Source of the DNA: Endozoicomonas euniceicola
GTDB lineage: Bacteria; Pseudomonadota; Gammaproteobacteria; Pseudomonadales; Endozoicomonadaceae
Assembly (NCBI RefSeq): GCF_025562755.1
Contig: NZ_CP103300.1
Coordinates: 4,155,001-4,219,000, forward strand
Direction of reading: 5' to 3'
DNA length: 64,000 nt
Below the pieces are notes generated by a model. The model was not told the DNA's origin and ran no database searches. It worked only from the letters and a program-made list of their open reading frames with translations. The translations under genes were made by a program, and so were the position numbers. Positions 48,339 through 56,435 of the stretch are shown here, piece by piece; positions within the stretch are counted from its first letter, which is position 1; each line of letters begins with the position of its first letter.

Positions 48339-49449
48339 GGCTAAGTTCCTGTTAGCAGTTGGAAGCACCAATGTTCCGCAACTCTTTTGACGAATTGGTC
48401 AGTATTTAACTTTACTGATGCAGTCAGATCGCGCCTCCAGGCTAGGTAATGCGGGAGATAGCGGGTAGCAACACCATGAAATACACCGCCAATCCATGTT
48501 TTTAAGTTACTGTGGTAAGCATTGACATGCTGAATGTGGTAAATACCTTCGATAACATGCTGGCCAGCAGAAGTAACCAGCTCCTTGAACTCAAAACCAA
48601 GTTTCTCAGCAAGCTTTTCGTGGGCAAGGTGTGCATCGGCACAGACCGTACCTTCAATCGATATGCGGCCGTTTAAATGACGGCATAGTTCATTAGCACT
48701 TTCGTTTTCGAGTATGCCATCTAAAGTGTTCTTCTCACGATCTCGAGCCACTAAAACCGGCACCTTTCGCGCTTTATTGGGATCATTGCCACGCTTCCGC
48801 GTAGGCCTTGGCAGACCTTTTCTCTGACCTTTGAATGACTCTCGAAAAAAAGTCTCGTCTAATTCTGTAATGCCTTTGAGCTCTTCTGCCTGATCATTAT
48901 TTATGACCTCAAGGAAGTGGTGACGCCAGCGGAACGCTGTTTCAAGACTAACGCCATATTCACTGGCCGATGCTCGCAATGTCATGGAGTAAGTCATCCC
49001 AGTTAGATAGTCATTCCATTTTTCGGGGTATCTAAGTCTTGCTAGAGGCGTACCAGAGAAAGTGTTAAAAGTAGCTTTACATGTCTTGCAACGGTAGCGC
49101 TGACGCTCGTTTTGAAAACCCCAGCGACCAATATCATGTCCTTGGCACTTAGGGCAAACTGGCTGTTCTGCAAAGTGAGACAAAATGCAGGTTTCAAGTT
49201 CAGATGTAGAGTTTTTAGTATTGGAGGAGTATTCGCTTTCGATAGCGACAGAACCGGTGGATTCTTCTGCTTCATAAGAGCCTATTTGAGCATCTGTCAT
49301 TGCTCTGCTGAGGGTTTCATATTGCTCAAGGGTTAATGTCGAAATGGCATCAACAAAATTCTTAAATAGCTCGAATTGCATAACGCTGTGCCTGAAAACT
49401 AGAAGGCATGGGAAGTATAGCTCATTCAACTGTTAACACGAACTTAGCC
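48339..49449. mobile_element. IS1595-family insertion sequence with 9-bp target duplication
   Basis: Inverted ends ggctaagttcctgttagcag (48339 on) and, reversed, ggctaagttcgtgttaacag (ending at 49449) match at all but two of the first 23 positions. The direct repeat acgttaaaa flanks them at 48330-48338 and 49450-49458. Element length is 1,111 bp. Confidence 0.88.
48341..49381 (-). CDS. IS1595-family transposase
   Basis: 346 residues from the ATG at 49381 (the frame extends to 49429 but MQFELFKNF is the typical start). It has the N-terminal zinc ribbon (CPKCQGHDIGRWGF ... YRCKTCKATF), the GTPLARLRYPEKW linker, and the DDE part: Asp in ITELDETFFRES, Asp in VCADAHLAHEKL, and the HVNAYHSNLKTW stretch near the third catalytic position. 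The stop codon lies inside the inverted end. The gene appears intact and the element is probably recent, given its clean target repeat. Confidence 0.88.
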   Translation of the reverse strand: MQFELFKNFVDAISTLTLEQYETLSRAMTDAQIGSYEAEESTGSVAIESEYSSNTKNSTSELETCILSHFAEQPVCPKCQGHDIGRWGFQNERQRYRCKTCKATFNTFSGTPLARLRYPEKWNDYLTGMTYSMTLRASASEYGVSLETAFRWRHHFLEVINNDQAEELKGITELDETFFRESFKGQRKGLPRPTRKRGNDPNKARKVPVLVARDREKNTLDGILENESANELCRHLNGRISIEGTVCADAHLAHEKLAEKLGFEFKELVTSAGQHVIEGIYHIQHVNAYHSNLKTWIGGVFHGVATRYLPHYLAWRRDLTASVKLNTDQFVKRVAEHWCFQLLTGT

Positions 49450-49710
49450 ACGTTAAAAGCTTTGGCTACAGTGCTCATAATGTTCCTCGCTACTTTTGCT
49501 GTAATGCTGAATGTGAAACCAAGTCCTTTATGCTTGAGTACCGGTACAAAGCTTATGAGCCAGGCGTTAAAGAAAAAGTCGTCGATATGGCAATTAATGG
49601 TGGCGGCATCAGGGATACAAGCAGGGTTTTAGGAATCAATAAAAAAACAGTAATAAACACATTAAAAAAAAGAGAAAGGCTTAGTTCAAGTTAATCCCAA
49701 TATTCAGAAA

Positions 49711-50163
49711 ATGGATCTTGGAACGGGTGCTGTAATTCACGTAGGCCTCGCCTGCCAAGAGGCCGAGATAGATGAACAGTGGTCTTATGTGTTTGAAAAA
49801 AGTAACCAGCGTTGGCTTTGGCATGCAGTTGATCATGCGACCAATACTGTTTTGGCTTACGTTTTTGGGAAACGAAAGGATGAGGTTTTCAAAAAACTAA
49901 AAGAGCTTCTTGAGCCATTTGGTATCAAGAAATTTTATACTGATGATTGGGGAGCCTATGAGCGTAATATCGACGAAAGTAGTCACATCATCGGAAAAGA
50001 GAATACTCAGAAAATTGAACGTAAAAACCTGAATTTTAGAACTTGGATTAAGCGTCTGACCAGAAAGACAATATGTTTTTCAAAGTTAGAGCAAATGCAC
50101 GATATTGTTATTGGCCTGTTGATCAACAAAATCGAATTTGGCATTGACATCCATGCAATATAA
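49711..50163 (+). CDS. insB: IS1-family InsB transposase
   Basis: 150 residues from the ATG at 49711: the catalytic part of IS1 transposase with DEQWSYVFEKSNQRWLWHAV, YVFGKR, FYTDDWGAY, TQKIERKNLNFRTWIKRL and the C-terminal Lys-rich end. In IS1 the active protein is an InsAB' fusion made by frameshifting. Here the InsB frame is open from 49666 and overlaps the end of insA at a run of eight A (49664-49671). The gene itself is intact, but with insA split no fusion can form. Confidence 0.8.
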   Translation: MDLGTGAVIHVGLACQEAEIDEQWSYVFEKSNQRWLWHAVDHATNTVLAYVFGKRKDEVFKKLKELLEPFGIKKFYTDDWGAYERNIDESSHIIGKENTQKIERKNLNFRTWIKRLTRKTICFSKLEQMHDIVIGLLINKIEFGIDIHAI

Positions 50164-50191
50164 CAGGTTTACCCCACTACCGAAAAATTAT

Positions 50192-50385
50192 ACTCGATGC
50201 TGCAGTTTTTAAGTGATTCGAAGGGGAGTGTCACGGGGGAGGAAAAAAAGAAGTAGACTACCACTGCGGCTCCGAAATCAGGCCTTGCGAGATTCCGTCA
50301 TAGCCACAGCAGCAGGCTGGAAGGTAAGATCGCACAGGAACTCAATTACCGTCAAGTGTCGTTTGTGCTAATTCGCCCATTACCT
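50192..50385 (+). repeat. 194-bp direct repeat, left copy
   Basis: The stretch from actcgatgctgcag to cgcccattacct is present again at 51059-51252, apparently without change. It contains the 5' flank and first codons of the IS4-like transposase whose body follows only the right copy. Confidence 0.9.
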
Positions 50386-51058
50386 CAGGGCGATCTCATT
50401 TGGCACTAACTGCTTTGTCCTGAGACAGTAAACCTATTCAGAAGGTATGGCATTCTTTGCTCCAAGATTAAGGATTGCTGCACATGACTCTCTTGGATAT
50501 TTGTTCTGAACTAACTGAAATTCGCGCTGATAATCATCGATACCCTCTGCCTCACCTTGTATTCATAGCTGTTTGTATGATCACTTGTGGAGCTGAAGAC
50601 TGGAAAATGGTTTCTCAACTTGCCAGAAAAAAGAAATACTGGCTAAACCTCTACATCCCTATGCCTCATGGTGTTCCATCACACCACACTTTCATCCGGG
50701 TTTTCGAGCGACTTGACCCCGACGAGTTCCGGCAGTGCTTTATAAATTGGGTAAAGCAAATTGCTGAACGCACTCATGGTGAAGTTGTTTCCATTGATGG
50801 AAAAACACTACGGCGCTCATACGACAAAGGGGATAATAAAGCGGCTATTCATATGGTTAATGCGTGGGCTAGCCAGACCGGCATGGTGCTTGGACAGCTC
50901 AAAACAGCAGCTAAGTCGAATGAAATTACAGCCATTCCAGCTTTACTCGATATGCTGGAGATCAGTGGATGTATCGTCAGCACCGACGCCATGGGGTGCC
51001 AAAAAGCGATCGCCGAAAAAATCAGAGAGAAAAATGCACATTATCTTCTGGCCGTTAA
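50386..51058 (+). mobile_element. Truncated ISAs1-family element
   Basis: Starts with cagggcgatctcatttggca, the cagggc end typical of ISAs1 elements, exactly where the left 194-bp repeat stops. Its 3' third and right end are missing: at 51059 it passes directly into the right repeat copy. Confidence 0.65.
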
Positions 51059-51083
51059 ACTCGATGCTGCAGTTTTTAAGTGA
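50475..51083 (+). pseudogene. ISAs1-family transposase, 3' truncated
   Basis: About 195 native residues of a family that is usually ~370: an N-terminal H-repeat-associated domain (RYPLPHLVFIAVCMITCGAEDW), then the first DDE Asp in VVSIDGKTLRRSYD and the second in CIVSTDAMGCQKAIAEKI. After HYLLAVK the frame runs into the direct repeat (LDAAVFK) and stops. The third catalytic residue is lost, so no activity is expected. Confidence 0.85.
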
Positions 51084-51252
51084 TTCGAAGGGGAGTGTCA
51101 CGGGGGAGGAAAAAAAGAAGTAGACTACCACTGCGGCTCCGAAATCAGGCCTTGCGAGATTCCGTCATAGCCACAGCAGCAGGCTGGAAGGTAAGATCGC
51201 ACAGGAACTCAATTACCGTCAAGTGTCGTTTGTGCTAATTCGCCCATTACCT
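51059..51252 (+). repeat. 194-bp direct repeat, right copy
   Basis: Second copy of 50192-50385, offset 867 bp. It leads without a break into the IS4-like transposase frame starting at 51223. Confidence 0.9.
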
Positions 51253-52262
51253 GCTGTCACCGCCTTTCTGGATGCTCTAAATAACTCACTCAAATCCATC
51301 AGTTCGTCTGCACAGCTGAGTAAAAGCCAGAAGGTGACACTGGGTGTTTTTATCATGGGCATTGTCGTAACCAAAGCCATTAACTGGGCCGCTTTTGAAC
51401 GCAGAAGTTTGGGCAAGTTCAAAACAACCCGCCTGTGCTGGATGTTTTATAAGGCTGAGATAGCATGGCATAAACTGTTACAGGCCAGCGTCAGAAACAT
51501 ACTCTTAAGCTATGGGATAAAAAACGGAACCCTTGCAGCTGATGACACAGGGAAGAAGCGTACCAAGCGAACCTCCAAAATAGACGGTGCTCACAAGGTA
51601 AAAGATAAATCAACGGGCGGCTACTTTAACGGACAGGAGCTGGTCTTCATGGTGCTTGTCACTGAAATAGCCACCTTCCCGGTAGGGTTCCGTTTCTATG
51701 TACCCGACCCTGCATTGTCGGCGTGGAGGAAGAAAGACAAGTCGCTCAGGAAACAAGGTGTCAGAACAAAGAGCGACCTGCGCGCCCCGAACCAGACCAT
51801 GTTCGCTATCCCACCATGCAGTCGTTGACACTGGATATGCTGCAAGAATTTGTTGATGCGTTCCCGGAAATCGCAATCAGAGGTGTACTCGCTGACGCAT
51901 TGTATGGCACAGGAGACTTCATGGATAAGGCAGCTGCGATAACCGGCGGAGCCCAGGTTATCAGCCAGTTACGCTCCAACCAGAAAGTGTCTAACAGAGG
52001 TCATTCAGAAGCTGCCCTGAAAACTTATTTTGCACGTCAAAAGGGAGTTCAGGCCCAACTTATGATCCGAGGTGGCAAAGAAGAGCAAGTCACCATTCAA
52101 GCAGCTCGATTGTATGTTAAGGCTCATGGGAAAAGACGTTTTGTTATTGCCCTGAAGTATGAAGGTGAGGAAGATTATCGTTACCTGGTGGCTTCAGATA
52201 TGTCATGGCGACATACCGATATAGTCAGGCTTTACACCTTGAGGTGGTTGGTCGAGGTGTAA
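51223..52262 (+). pseudogene. IS4/IS701-like DDE transposase, frameshifted and 3' truncated
   Basis: The first frame (51223-51828) reads from VSFVLIRPLPAVTAF through the first DDE Asp in LAADDTGKKRTKRT to FRFYVPDPALSAWRKK. Near 51770 a frameshift moves the homologous reading to the next frame: KERPARPEPDHVRYPTMQS, then ALYGTGDFMDKA with the second Asp in VLADALYGTG, and LRWLVEV. The reading ends at the left end of the IS66 element, where the third catalytic residue region is cut off. The gene is broken twice. Confidence 0.75.
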
Positions 52263-54057
52263 CTTTTCTACAAACCACTAAACATAAGCTCAAAGTCGTC
52301 TACTTTTAGAGTATGCAAAATGCTCATGTTTCAGGATCAGGCACAACACCTGCATTACTGTCTGCCCCCTTTGCTACCTCGCAGGTCATCCTCACCAAGC
52401 AGGAACACATCCAGCTAAAACAGCAGGCCAACCTCTGGCATGCCATGTGGAAGGCGGCCTGTGGCCGAGAGAAAAAAGTATTGGCTAAAAATGCCTCTCT
52501 TATCGCTCAGCATAAAGCCGAAATGGCTGGGTTGAACACCCAGGTCGCTGATCTGAAATCAGAACTGGCACACATGAAGCACTTGCTTTTCGGTCGTAAA
52601 TCAGAGAAGACCAGTTCTTCTTCAAAGAAAAGTGGCAATACTACCCGGCCACCTTCAAATCGAAAACGAGGTCACCAGCCCGGAGTCCCCGGCTCTGGTC
52701 GCCATCTTCACAACAACCTGCCAGTGGTTCATGAGTCTGTAGACTTACCAGTGGACAAACAGTGTTGTACAGTCTGTCACCGGCCATTCAAGTCTTTTTT
52801 CAATGACGACAGCTGCGACGTAATTGAAGTTGAAGTTAAGGCTCACGTTCGTCGTTATCACCGAAGGCATTACCAAAAAACTTGCCAGTGCCCTGAAACG
52901 CCCAATATTACTACTCCACCACCTCCACCAAGACTCATCAACAAAGGAAAGCTTGGTATTTCTGTCTGGGTGGAGCTGTTGCTGAATAAGTACGCATACG
53001 GCATCCCCATAAACAGGCAACTTGAGTCTTATAAGACTCAGGGACTGGAACTGTCGCAGGCGACCATCTCCTTTGGCCTGGAAGCTATAACGCCCTTTTT
53101 TGAGCCGGTTGCCGAAGCTACTCGGGAATTCGTCGCCAGTAGCGATCAGTGGCATGCTGATGAAACCCGGTGGATCAGCTGGGCACATGAGACCACAGGT
53201 TCTCACAAACATTGGCTTTGGGTATTTCTCTGTGATCAGGCGGTTTATTTCAGCATTGCTGACACCCGTGCGGCTGTCGTACCAGAGTCGATCATTGGTG
53301 ACGGGGCTGGAACGCTGGTGTGTGACCGATACTCAGCGTACAAAAAGCTTGCGAATGATGCGGTGTCTATTAATTTAGCTTTCTGCTGGGCTCACGTCAG
53401 GCGGGATTTTATTGACGCTCAACGAGGTGATCCGGAGTTGGAGAAATGGAGCGCCACCTGGGTGAACAGGATTGGTCGTTTATATCATCTTAATAGTCAG
53501 CGACTTGAAGTGCTTGATGAACCAGAGCAGCTAGCAACACAGCAGTTACGGCTTGAACATCAGGTAGAGCAGATGGCAATCCAGAGGGTTCAGGAACTTA
53601 ATCGTCCTAAACTGCGAGTCAGAGCGAAAAAAGTGCTCGAAAGTCTACAGAATCACTGGGAAGGATTGACCCGCTTTGTCACTGATCCCGGTATCCCCAT
53701 GGATAACAACGCTGCAGAGCAAGCACTGCGCACAGGTGTCGTTGGCAGGAAGAATTACTACGGCTCTGGCAGCGTATGGAGTGCTGATATAGCCGCTTTT
53801 CTATTCAGCGTTTTTATGACGCTAAAGCTTTGGGATATTAATCCAAAAATCTGGCTGGGTGCCTATCTTGAGGCTTGTGCCATAAATGGCAGGAAGCCAC
53901 CTAATGATCTCACTCCTTATCTGCCCTGGTTAATGAGTGAGGAGCGGCTTTGTGAAATGCGCAATCATGATCCGCCAAAGGTATAACAATTGGAGGCAAC
54001 AATAGGGAAAAGCGGTGTCTTAATTGCTAATTTTGAAGCGGTTTGTAGAAAAGTTAC
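52259..54057. mobile_element. IS66-family insertion sequence (tnpC-only type)
   Basis: Ends gtaacttttctacaaaccac (52259 on) and, reversed, gtaacttttctacaaaccgc (ending 54057) are inverted copies. The element holds only the large transposase gene, without IS66 tnpA and tnpB accessory genes, as in the ISBst12-like group. The eight bases on each side (gtcgaggt and caagacag) do not match, so there is no target duplication. Confidence 0.8.
52313..53986 (+). CDS. IS66-family transposase TnpC
   Basis: 557 residues and complete. Order: N-terminal coiled-coil/leucine-zipper region (ADLKSELAHMKHLLFGRKSEK), a Ser/Lys/Arg-rich GHQPGVPGSGRH linker, a zinc-finger-like CCTVCHRPF, then the DDE domain with Asp in DQWHADETRW, Asp in LVCDRYSAYKK and Glu in DNNAAEQALRTGVVGRKNYY, and the C-terminal IS66 domain (KIWLGAYLEACAINGRKPP). 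The start ATG at 52313 lies 54 bp inside the left end. It appears able to work. Confidence 0.92.
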   Translation: MQNAHVSGSGTTPALLSAPFATSQVILTKQEHIQLKQQANLWHAMWKAACGREKKVLAKNASLIAQHKAEMAGLNTQVADLKSELAHMKHLLFGRKSEKTSSSSKKSGNTTRPPSNRKRGHQPGVPGSGRHLHNNLPVVHESVDLPVDKQCCTVCHRPFKSFFNDDSCDVIEVEVKAHVRRYHRRHYQKTCQCPETPNITTPPPPPRLINKGKLGISVWVELLLNKYAYGIPINRQLESYKTQGLELSQATISFGLEAITPFFEPVAEATREFVASSDQWHADETRWISWAHETTGSHKHWLWVFLCDQAVYFSIADTRAAVVPESIIGDGAGTLVCDRYSAYKKLANDAVSINLAFCWAHVRRDFIDAQRGDPELEKWSATWVNRIGRLYHLNSQRLEVLDEPEQLATQQLRLEHQVEQMAIQRVQELNRPKLRVRAKKVLESLQNHWEGLTRFVTDPGIPMDNNAAEQALRTGVVGRKNYYGSGSVWSADIAAFLFSVFMTLKLWDINPKIWLGAYLEACAINGRKPPNDLTPYLPWLMSEERLCEMRNHDPPKV

Positions 54058-54058
54058 C

Positions 54059-54700
54059 AAGACAGAGAACCCACGCATCCTGAAGGCTTCGCTGACTCGA
54101 CTTGCCGTAGAACAGAAGAAGCTCGCCAGAAAGAAAAAAGGATAAGGAAGCAGGGCAAAGCAAAAGCGCAAAGTATCCATAATCCATGAACAAGTAGCCA
54201 ATCGTCGCTACGACTTCATACACCAGGCAACAGCAAATCTGGCTGACAAAAGCCACGCAACCACATTTGCTGTAGAAGACCTCAATATCAAGGGCATGGT
54301 CAAAAACCATAAACTCTCCAGAGCAATACAAGATGCAGGCTGGGGAATGTTTCTGACGACGCTGGAATACAAATGTCGCTGGAATGGCAAGAACCTGATT
54401 CGTATAGGAAGGTTTGAGCCAAGCTCCAAATTGTGCAATGACTGCAAATACAAAATGGAGTCGATACCCCTGTCTGTGCGGGAGTGATTGTGTCCGGGTT
54501 GCTTGTCTCTGAATGACAGAGACGTAAACGGAGCCCGAAACATAAGAGATATTGGATTAGCTGATTCGCTGGGATGCAGCGATTGTGTAAAGAGTTCCCC
54601 TGTAGCAATACCTGACAGTACAGGTGCTACAGCGAAAGGTGTTGAGCGTTCTCAGCATGGGTCGCAAGAAGCCCCCACTATAGCCGCATCAGCGGCTTAG
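54059..54700 (+). pseudogene. tnpB: TnpB (IS605-type RNA-guided nuclease) remnant
   Basis: One frame from the IS66 end to 54700 reads as the C-terminal half of TnpB: RLAVEQKKLARKKKG, then TAA near 54143, HEQVANRRYDFIHQATANLA, the RuvC-I strand FAVEDLNIKGMVKNHKL, DAGWGMFLTTLEYKC with the RuvC Glu, the zinc motif CNDCKYK, a TGA at 54485 where relatives have Trp (VREW), CPGC, and the last RuvC Asp in NDRDVNGARNI. The 5' half is cut away by the IS66 element. TnpB is the transposon-encoded ancestor of Cas12; this copy is dead. Confidence 0.88.
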
Positions 54701-54718
54701 TGGTGGGAGTACATCACT
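54595..54718 (+). ncRNA. IS605 right end with probable omega-RNA scaffold
   Basis: At the 3' end of the tnpB frame lies the well-known right-end hairpin of this family: gaagcccccactatagccgc (from 54669), loop, and gcggcttagtggtgggagta, ending in catcac at about 54718. In IS605-type elements this stretch is the 3' part of the omega-RNA and the TnpA recognition hairpin; the guide would be read from the flank just beyond it. The boundary of the 5' side is not known and 54595 is an estimate. Confidence 0.55.
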
Positions 54719-54721
54719 TGC

Positions 54722-56236
54722 TTATGATATTAAACAGCAAGACCGTGTTGAGTTGTTACGCTGGTTTCTTTGTTCAGGCAGCTTTGACATCCAGCTTGCG
54801 GATAGGTCGACTTTTTGAGCATCGGGTATCCACGTTTTATCACCTTGCGGTGGGCCTGCAACAGGAGAGTCAAGCTCAAGGTGATTTGCGAAAAAATAAG
54901 ATGTATCACAGTTTGTGAATTGTGTTGCTGCGTCTGAAAATAGACCAGGACCGGTAGTGTCCAGAACTGAGCGAATAGGATCATCTCCTGTAAGCTGTCT
55001 TTTATTTTTGTGTAAACGATCAATAGCCATATTCAGTGCTGATAAAAAAACCGGGTGTTCTTTAAAGGTTGTAGCCAGAACATCATTACCATATTTTGGA
55101 AACAATAGACCTGCTGGTGCCTCCATATCACCCCACTCAGAAGGAGTAGGGCTTTTTGGGCCTCTGTCTGTGTCCATATAGATCATGCCTTCTGTAGCAC
55201 GCTTAGTTTTTGAATGACTGGCTTTATCTATAGCTTTAGTACCTTTTGCAAGCAGAGCATAGCGGATTAAATCACTTGCCATTGCTTTATTGTCACATTT
55301 TTCTCTTATAAACTTTAAGGCATCTTCGAATTCAGACTGACGGTTTGGAATAATACCAGTTAAACCAGCATCATTAATATCCAGAACTTTACATTTAAGC
55401 CCCTTTAATTCTGGTAATTCCGGCAAGGCCATCATTTGAGAATACTCATCGCGGGTCATCCACTTCCGATCAATCCATATAACCACTTCCCGTTGTGGAG
55501 TTGCTGAGGCTACAGATTTAATGTTTTCCAGATAACGATCTGGCAATAAACCACCCAGCCAGATAAAATTAACGGGAACTGTATCATGAACCCTACCACC
55601 CTCTGGAATGTCCTTTCTTCCTGTTTTATTTGAGAAAAGTCTTTGATAGGCTTTTGACAGGTAGTCAGCATCGCCTTTGTATTCAGAATCGCTACTAAGC
55701 ATTTTGTTGTGAAAGCTCTCAACGGTGGCGGTACACACAGAGGATTCAGCGAGTGCGCGACTAAAAAACGTCACCCTGTCTTCATCGCTGGCAGCTCTCA
55801 GGAACTGATTTACAATTTTGCTTTCATTCGAGGTGTCAATGAACTCAGAAGCTAGTCTGTGGTAGTTTTCACGAATATATTTAGAGGCATATTCTTTTGC
55901 CATGGCTTTTCCCCAAGGTGTTATTTCGCCAGAACGCTTTAGAGTGAAAATATCAACTTCAACCATAGCTTTATATTTTTCATTTATATAACCATCAAGT
56001 TTATTAGACAGTTTTTCAATTGCCTGAATAGATGTTTCGACATTCGGTACAGTGCCTGTTGAAATTTTGAAGTCAGAAAGAGTGTGGTGTTCAATAAATT
56101 CTTCAGATGAAGATGATGAAGGTAAGTAATTGTTTGTTTCAGCTGAACCAATTCTAATGTTTAGCTCTGAGTTTTTCTCGCCCGAATCAAAAGATATGCT
56201 ACTGTTTACCGAGCTGACACTACCTGAAATATCCAT
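54722..56236 (-). CDS. Stand-alone TcdA/TcdB-type glycosyltransferase effector (GT44) with C-terminal CaaX box
   Basis: 504 residues, no signal peptide. Residues 1-60 are Ser-rich and look disordered; ~65-200 are helical; the GT44 catalytic fold begins at VPVNFIWLGGLLPDRY (221-236). The catalytic DxxR is Asp322-Leu-Ile-Arg325 in ASDLIRYALL and the DXD is Asp355-Thr-Asp357 in IYMDTDRGP; between them is an insert rich in Lys and Ser. These enzymes transfer a sugar from a UDP-sugar to host proteins, often small GTPases. The protein ends in RSCCLIS: Cys501-Leu-Ile-Ser504 is a CaaX box with a second Cys before it and Arg residues upstream, which suggests host farnesylation and membrane targeting. 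RBS aaggaag precedes the ATG. The IS605 right end touches the stop codon region. It is not a fragment of T1-T4. Confidence 0.85.
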   Translation of the reverse strand: MDISGSVSSVNSSISFDSGEKNSELNIRIGSAETNNYLPSSSSSEEFIEHHTLSDFKISTGTVPNVETSIQAIEKLSNKLDGYINEKYKAMVEVDIFTLKRSGEITPWGKAMAKEYASKYIRENYHRLASEFIDTSNESKIVNQFLRAASDEDRVTFFSRALAESSVCTATVESFHNKMLSSDSEYKGDADYLSKAYQRLFSNKTGRKDIPEGGRVHDTVPVNFIWLGGLLPDRYLENIKSVASATPQREVVIWIDRKWMTRDEYSQMMALPELPELKGLKCKVLDINDAGLTGIIPNRQSEFEDALKFIREKCDNKAMASDLIRYALLAKGTKAIDKASHSKTKRATEGMIYMDTDRGPKSPTPSEWGDMEAPAGLLFPKYGNDVLATTFKEHPVFLSALNMAIDRLHKNKRQLTGDDPIRSVLDTTGPGLFSDAATQFTNCDTSYFFANHLELDSPVAGPPQGDKTWIPDAQKVDLSASWMSKLPEQRNQRNNSTRSCCLIS

Positions 56237-56435
56237 ATTATTAATTCTTCCTTAAGAGCCAATAAATTATTATTGAATAGTTGTTTTATCTCCAGCCTTT
56301 TTTACAGTGTTGGTCTGTTACCGGCAGTAGGAAAGTACTACACGTAGCAACTTTGACCGGTACTCGTCGGTTAAGTTCCGGTGTTTTTCAGATTTATCAT
56401 GATTGCCAATTTAAAAATTGTTGCAGATACTGGCT

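Larger units (their letters stand above)
48281..49694 (+). pseudogene. insA: IS1-family insA, split by insertion
   Basis: The 5' part (ATG at 48281, reading MKMCSTPVHCPKCGGNDVK) ends in the target repeat at 48338; the 3' part resumes at 49450 and reads SFGYSAHNVPRYFCCNAEC, a helix-turn-helix GGGIRDTSRVLGINKKTV, and stops at 49692. Joined at the 9-bp repeat, the frame is perfect. It holds the CPKCGG zinc-binding and HTH parts expected for IS1 InsA. So only the insertion inactivates it. Confidence 0.8.
48207..50181. mobile_element. IS1-family element, interrupted by an IS1595-family element
   Basis: Ends are inverted copies: ggtagtggggcaaacctgat at 48207 and, on the other strand, ggtagtggggtaaacctgtt ending at 50181. 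Inside are insA (split) and insB. Without the 1,111-bp insert and one copy of its target repeat the IS1 element would be about 855 bp. No clear target duplication is seen outside the ends. Confidence 0.8.
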
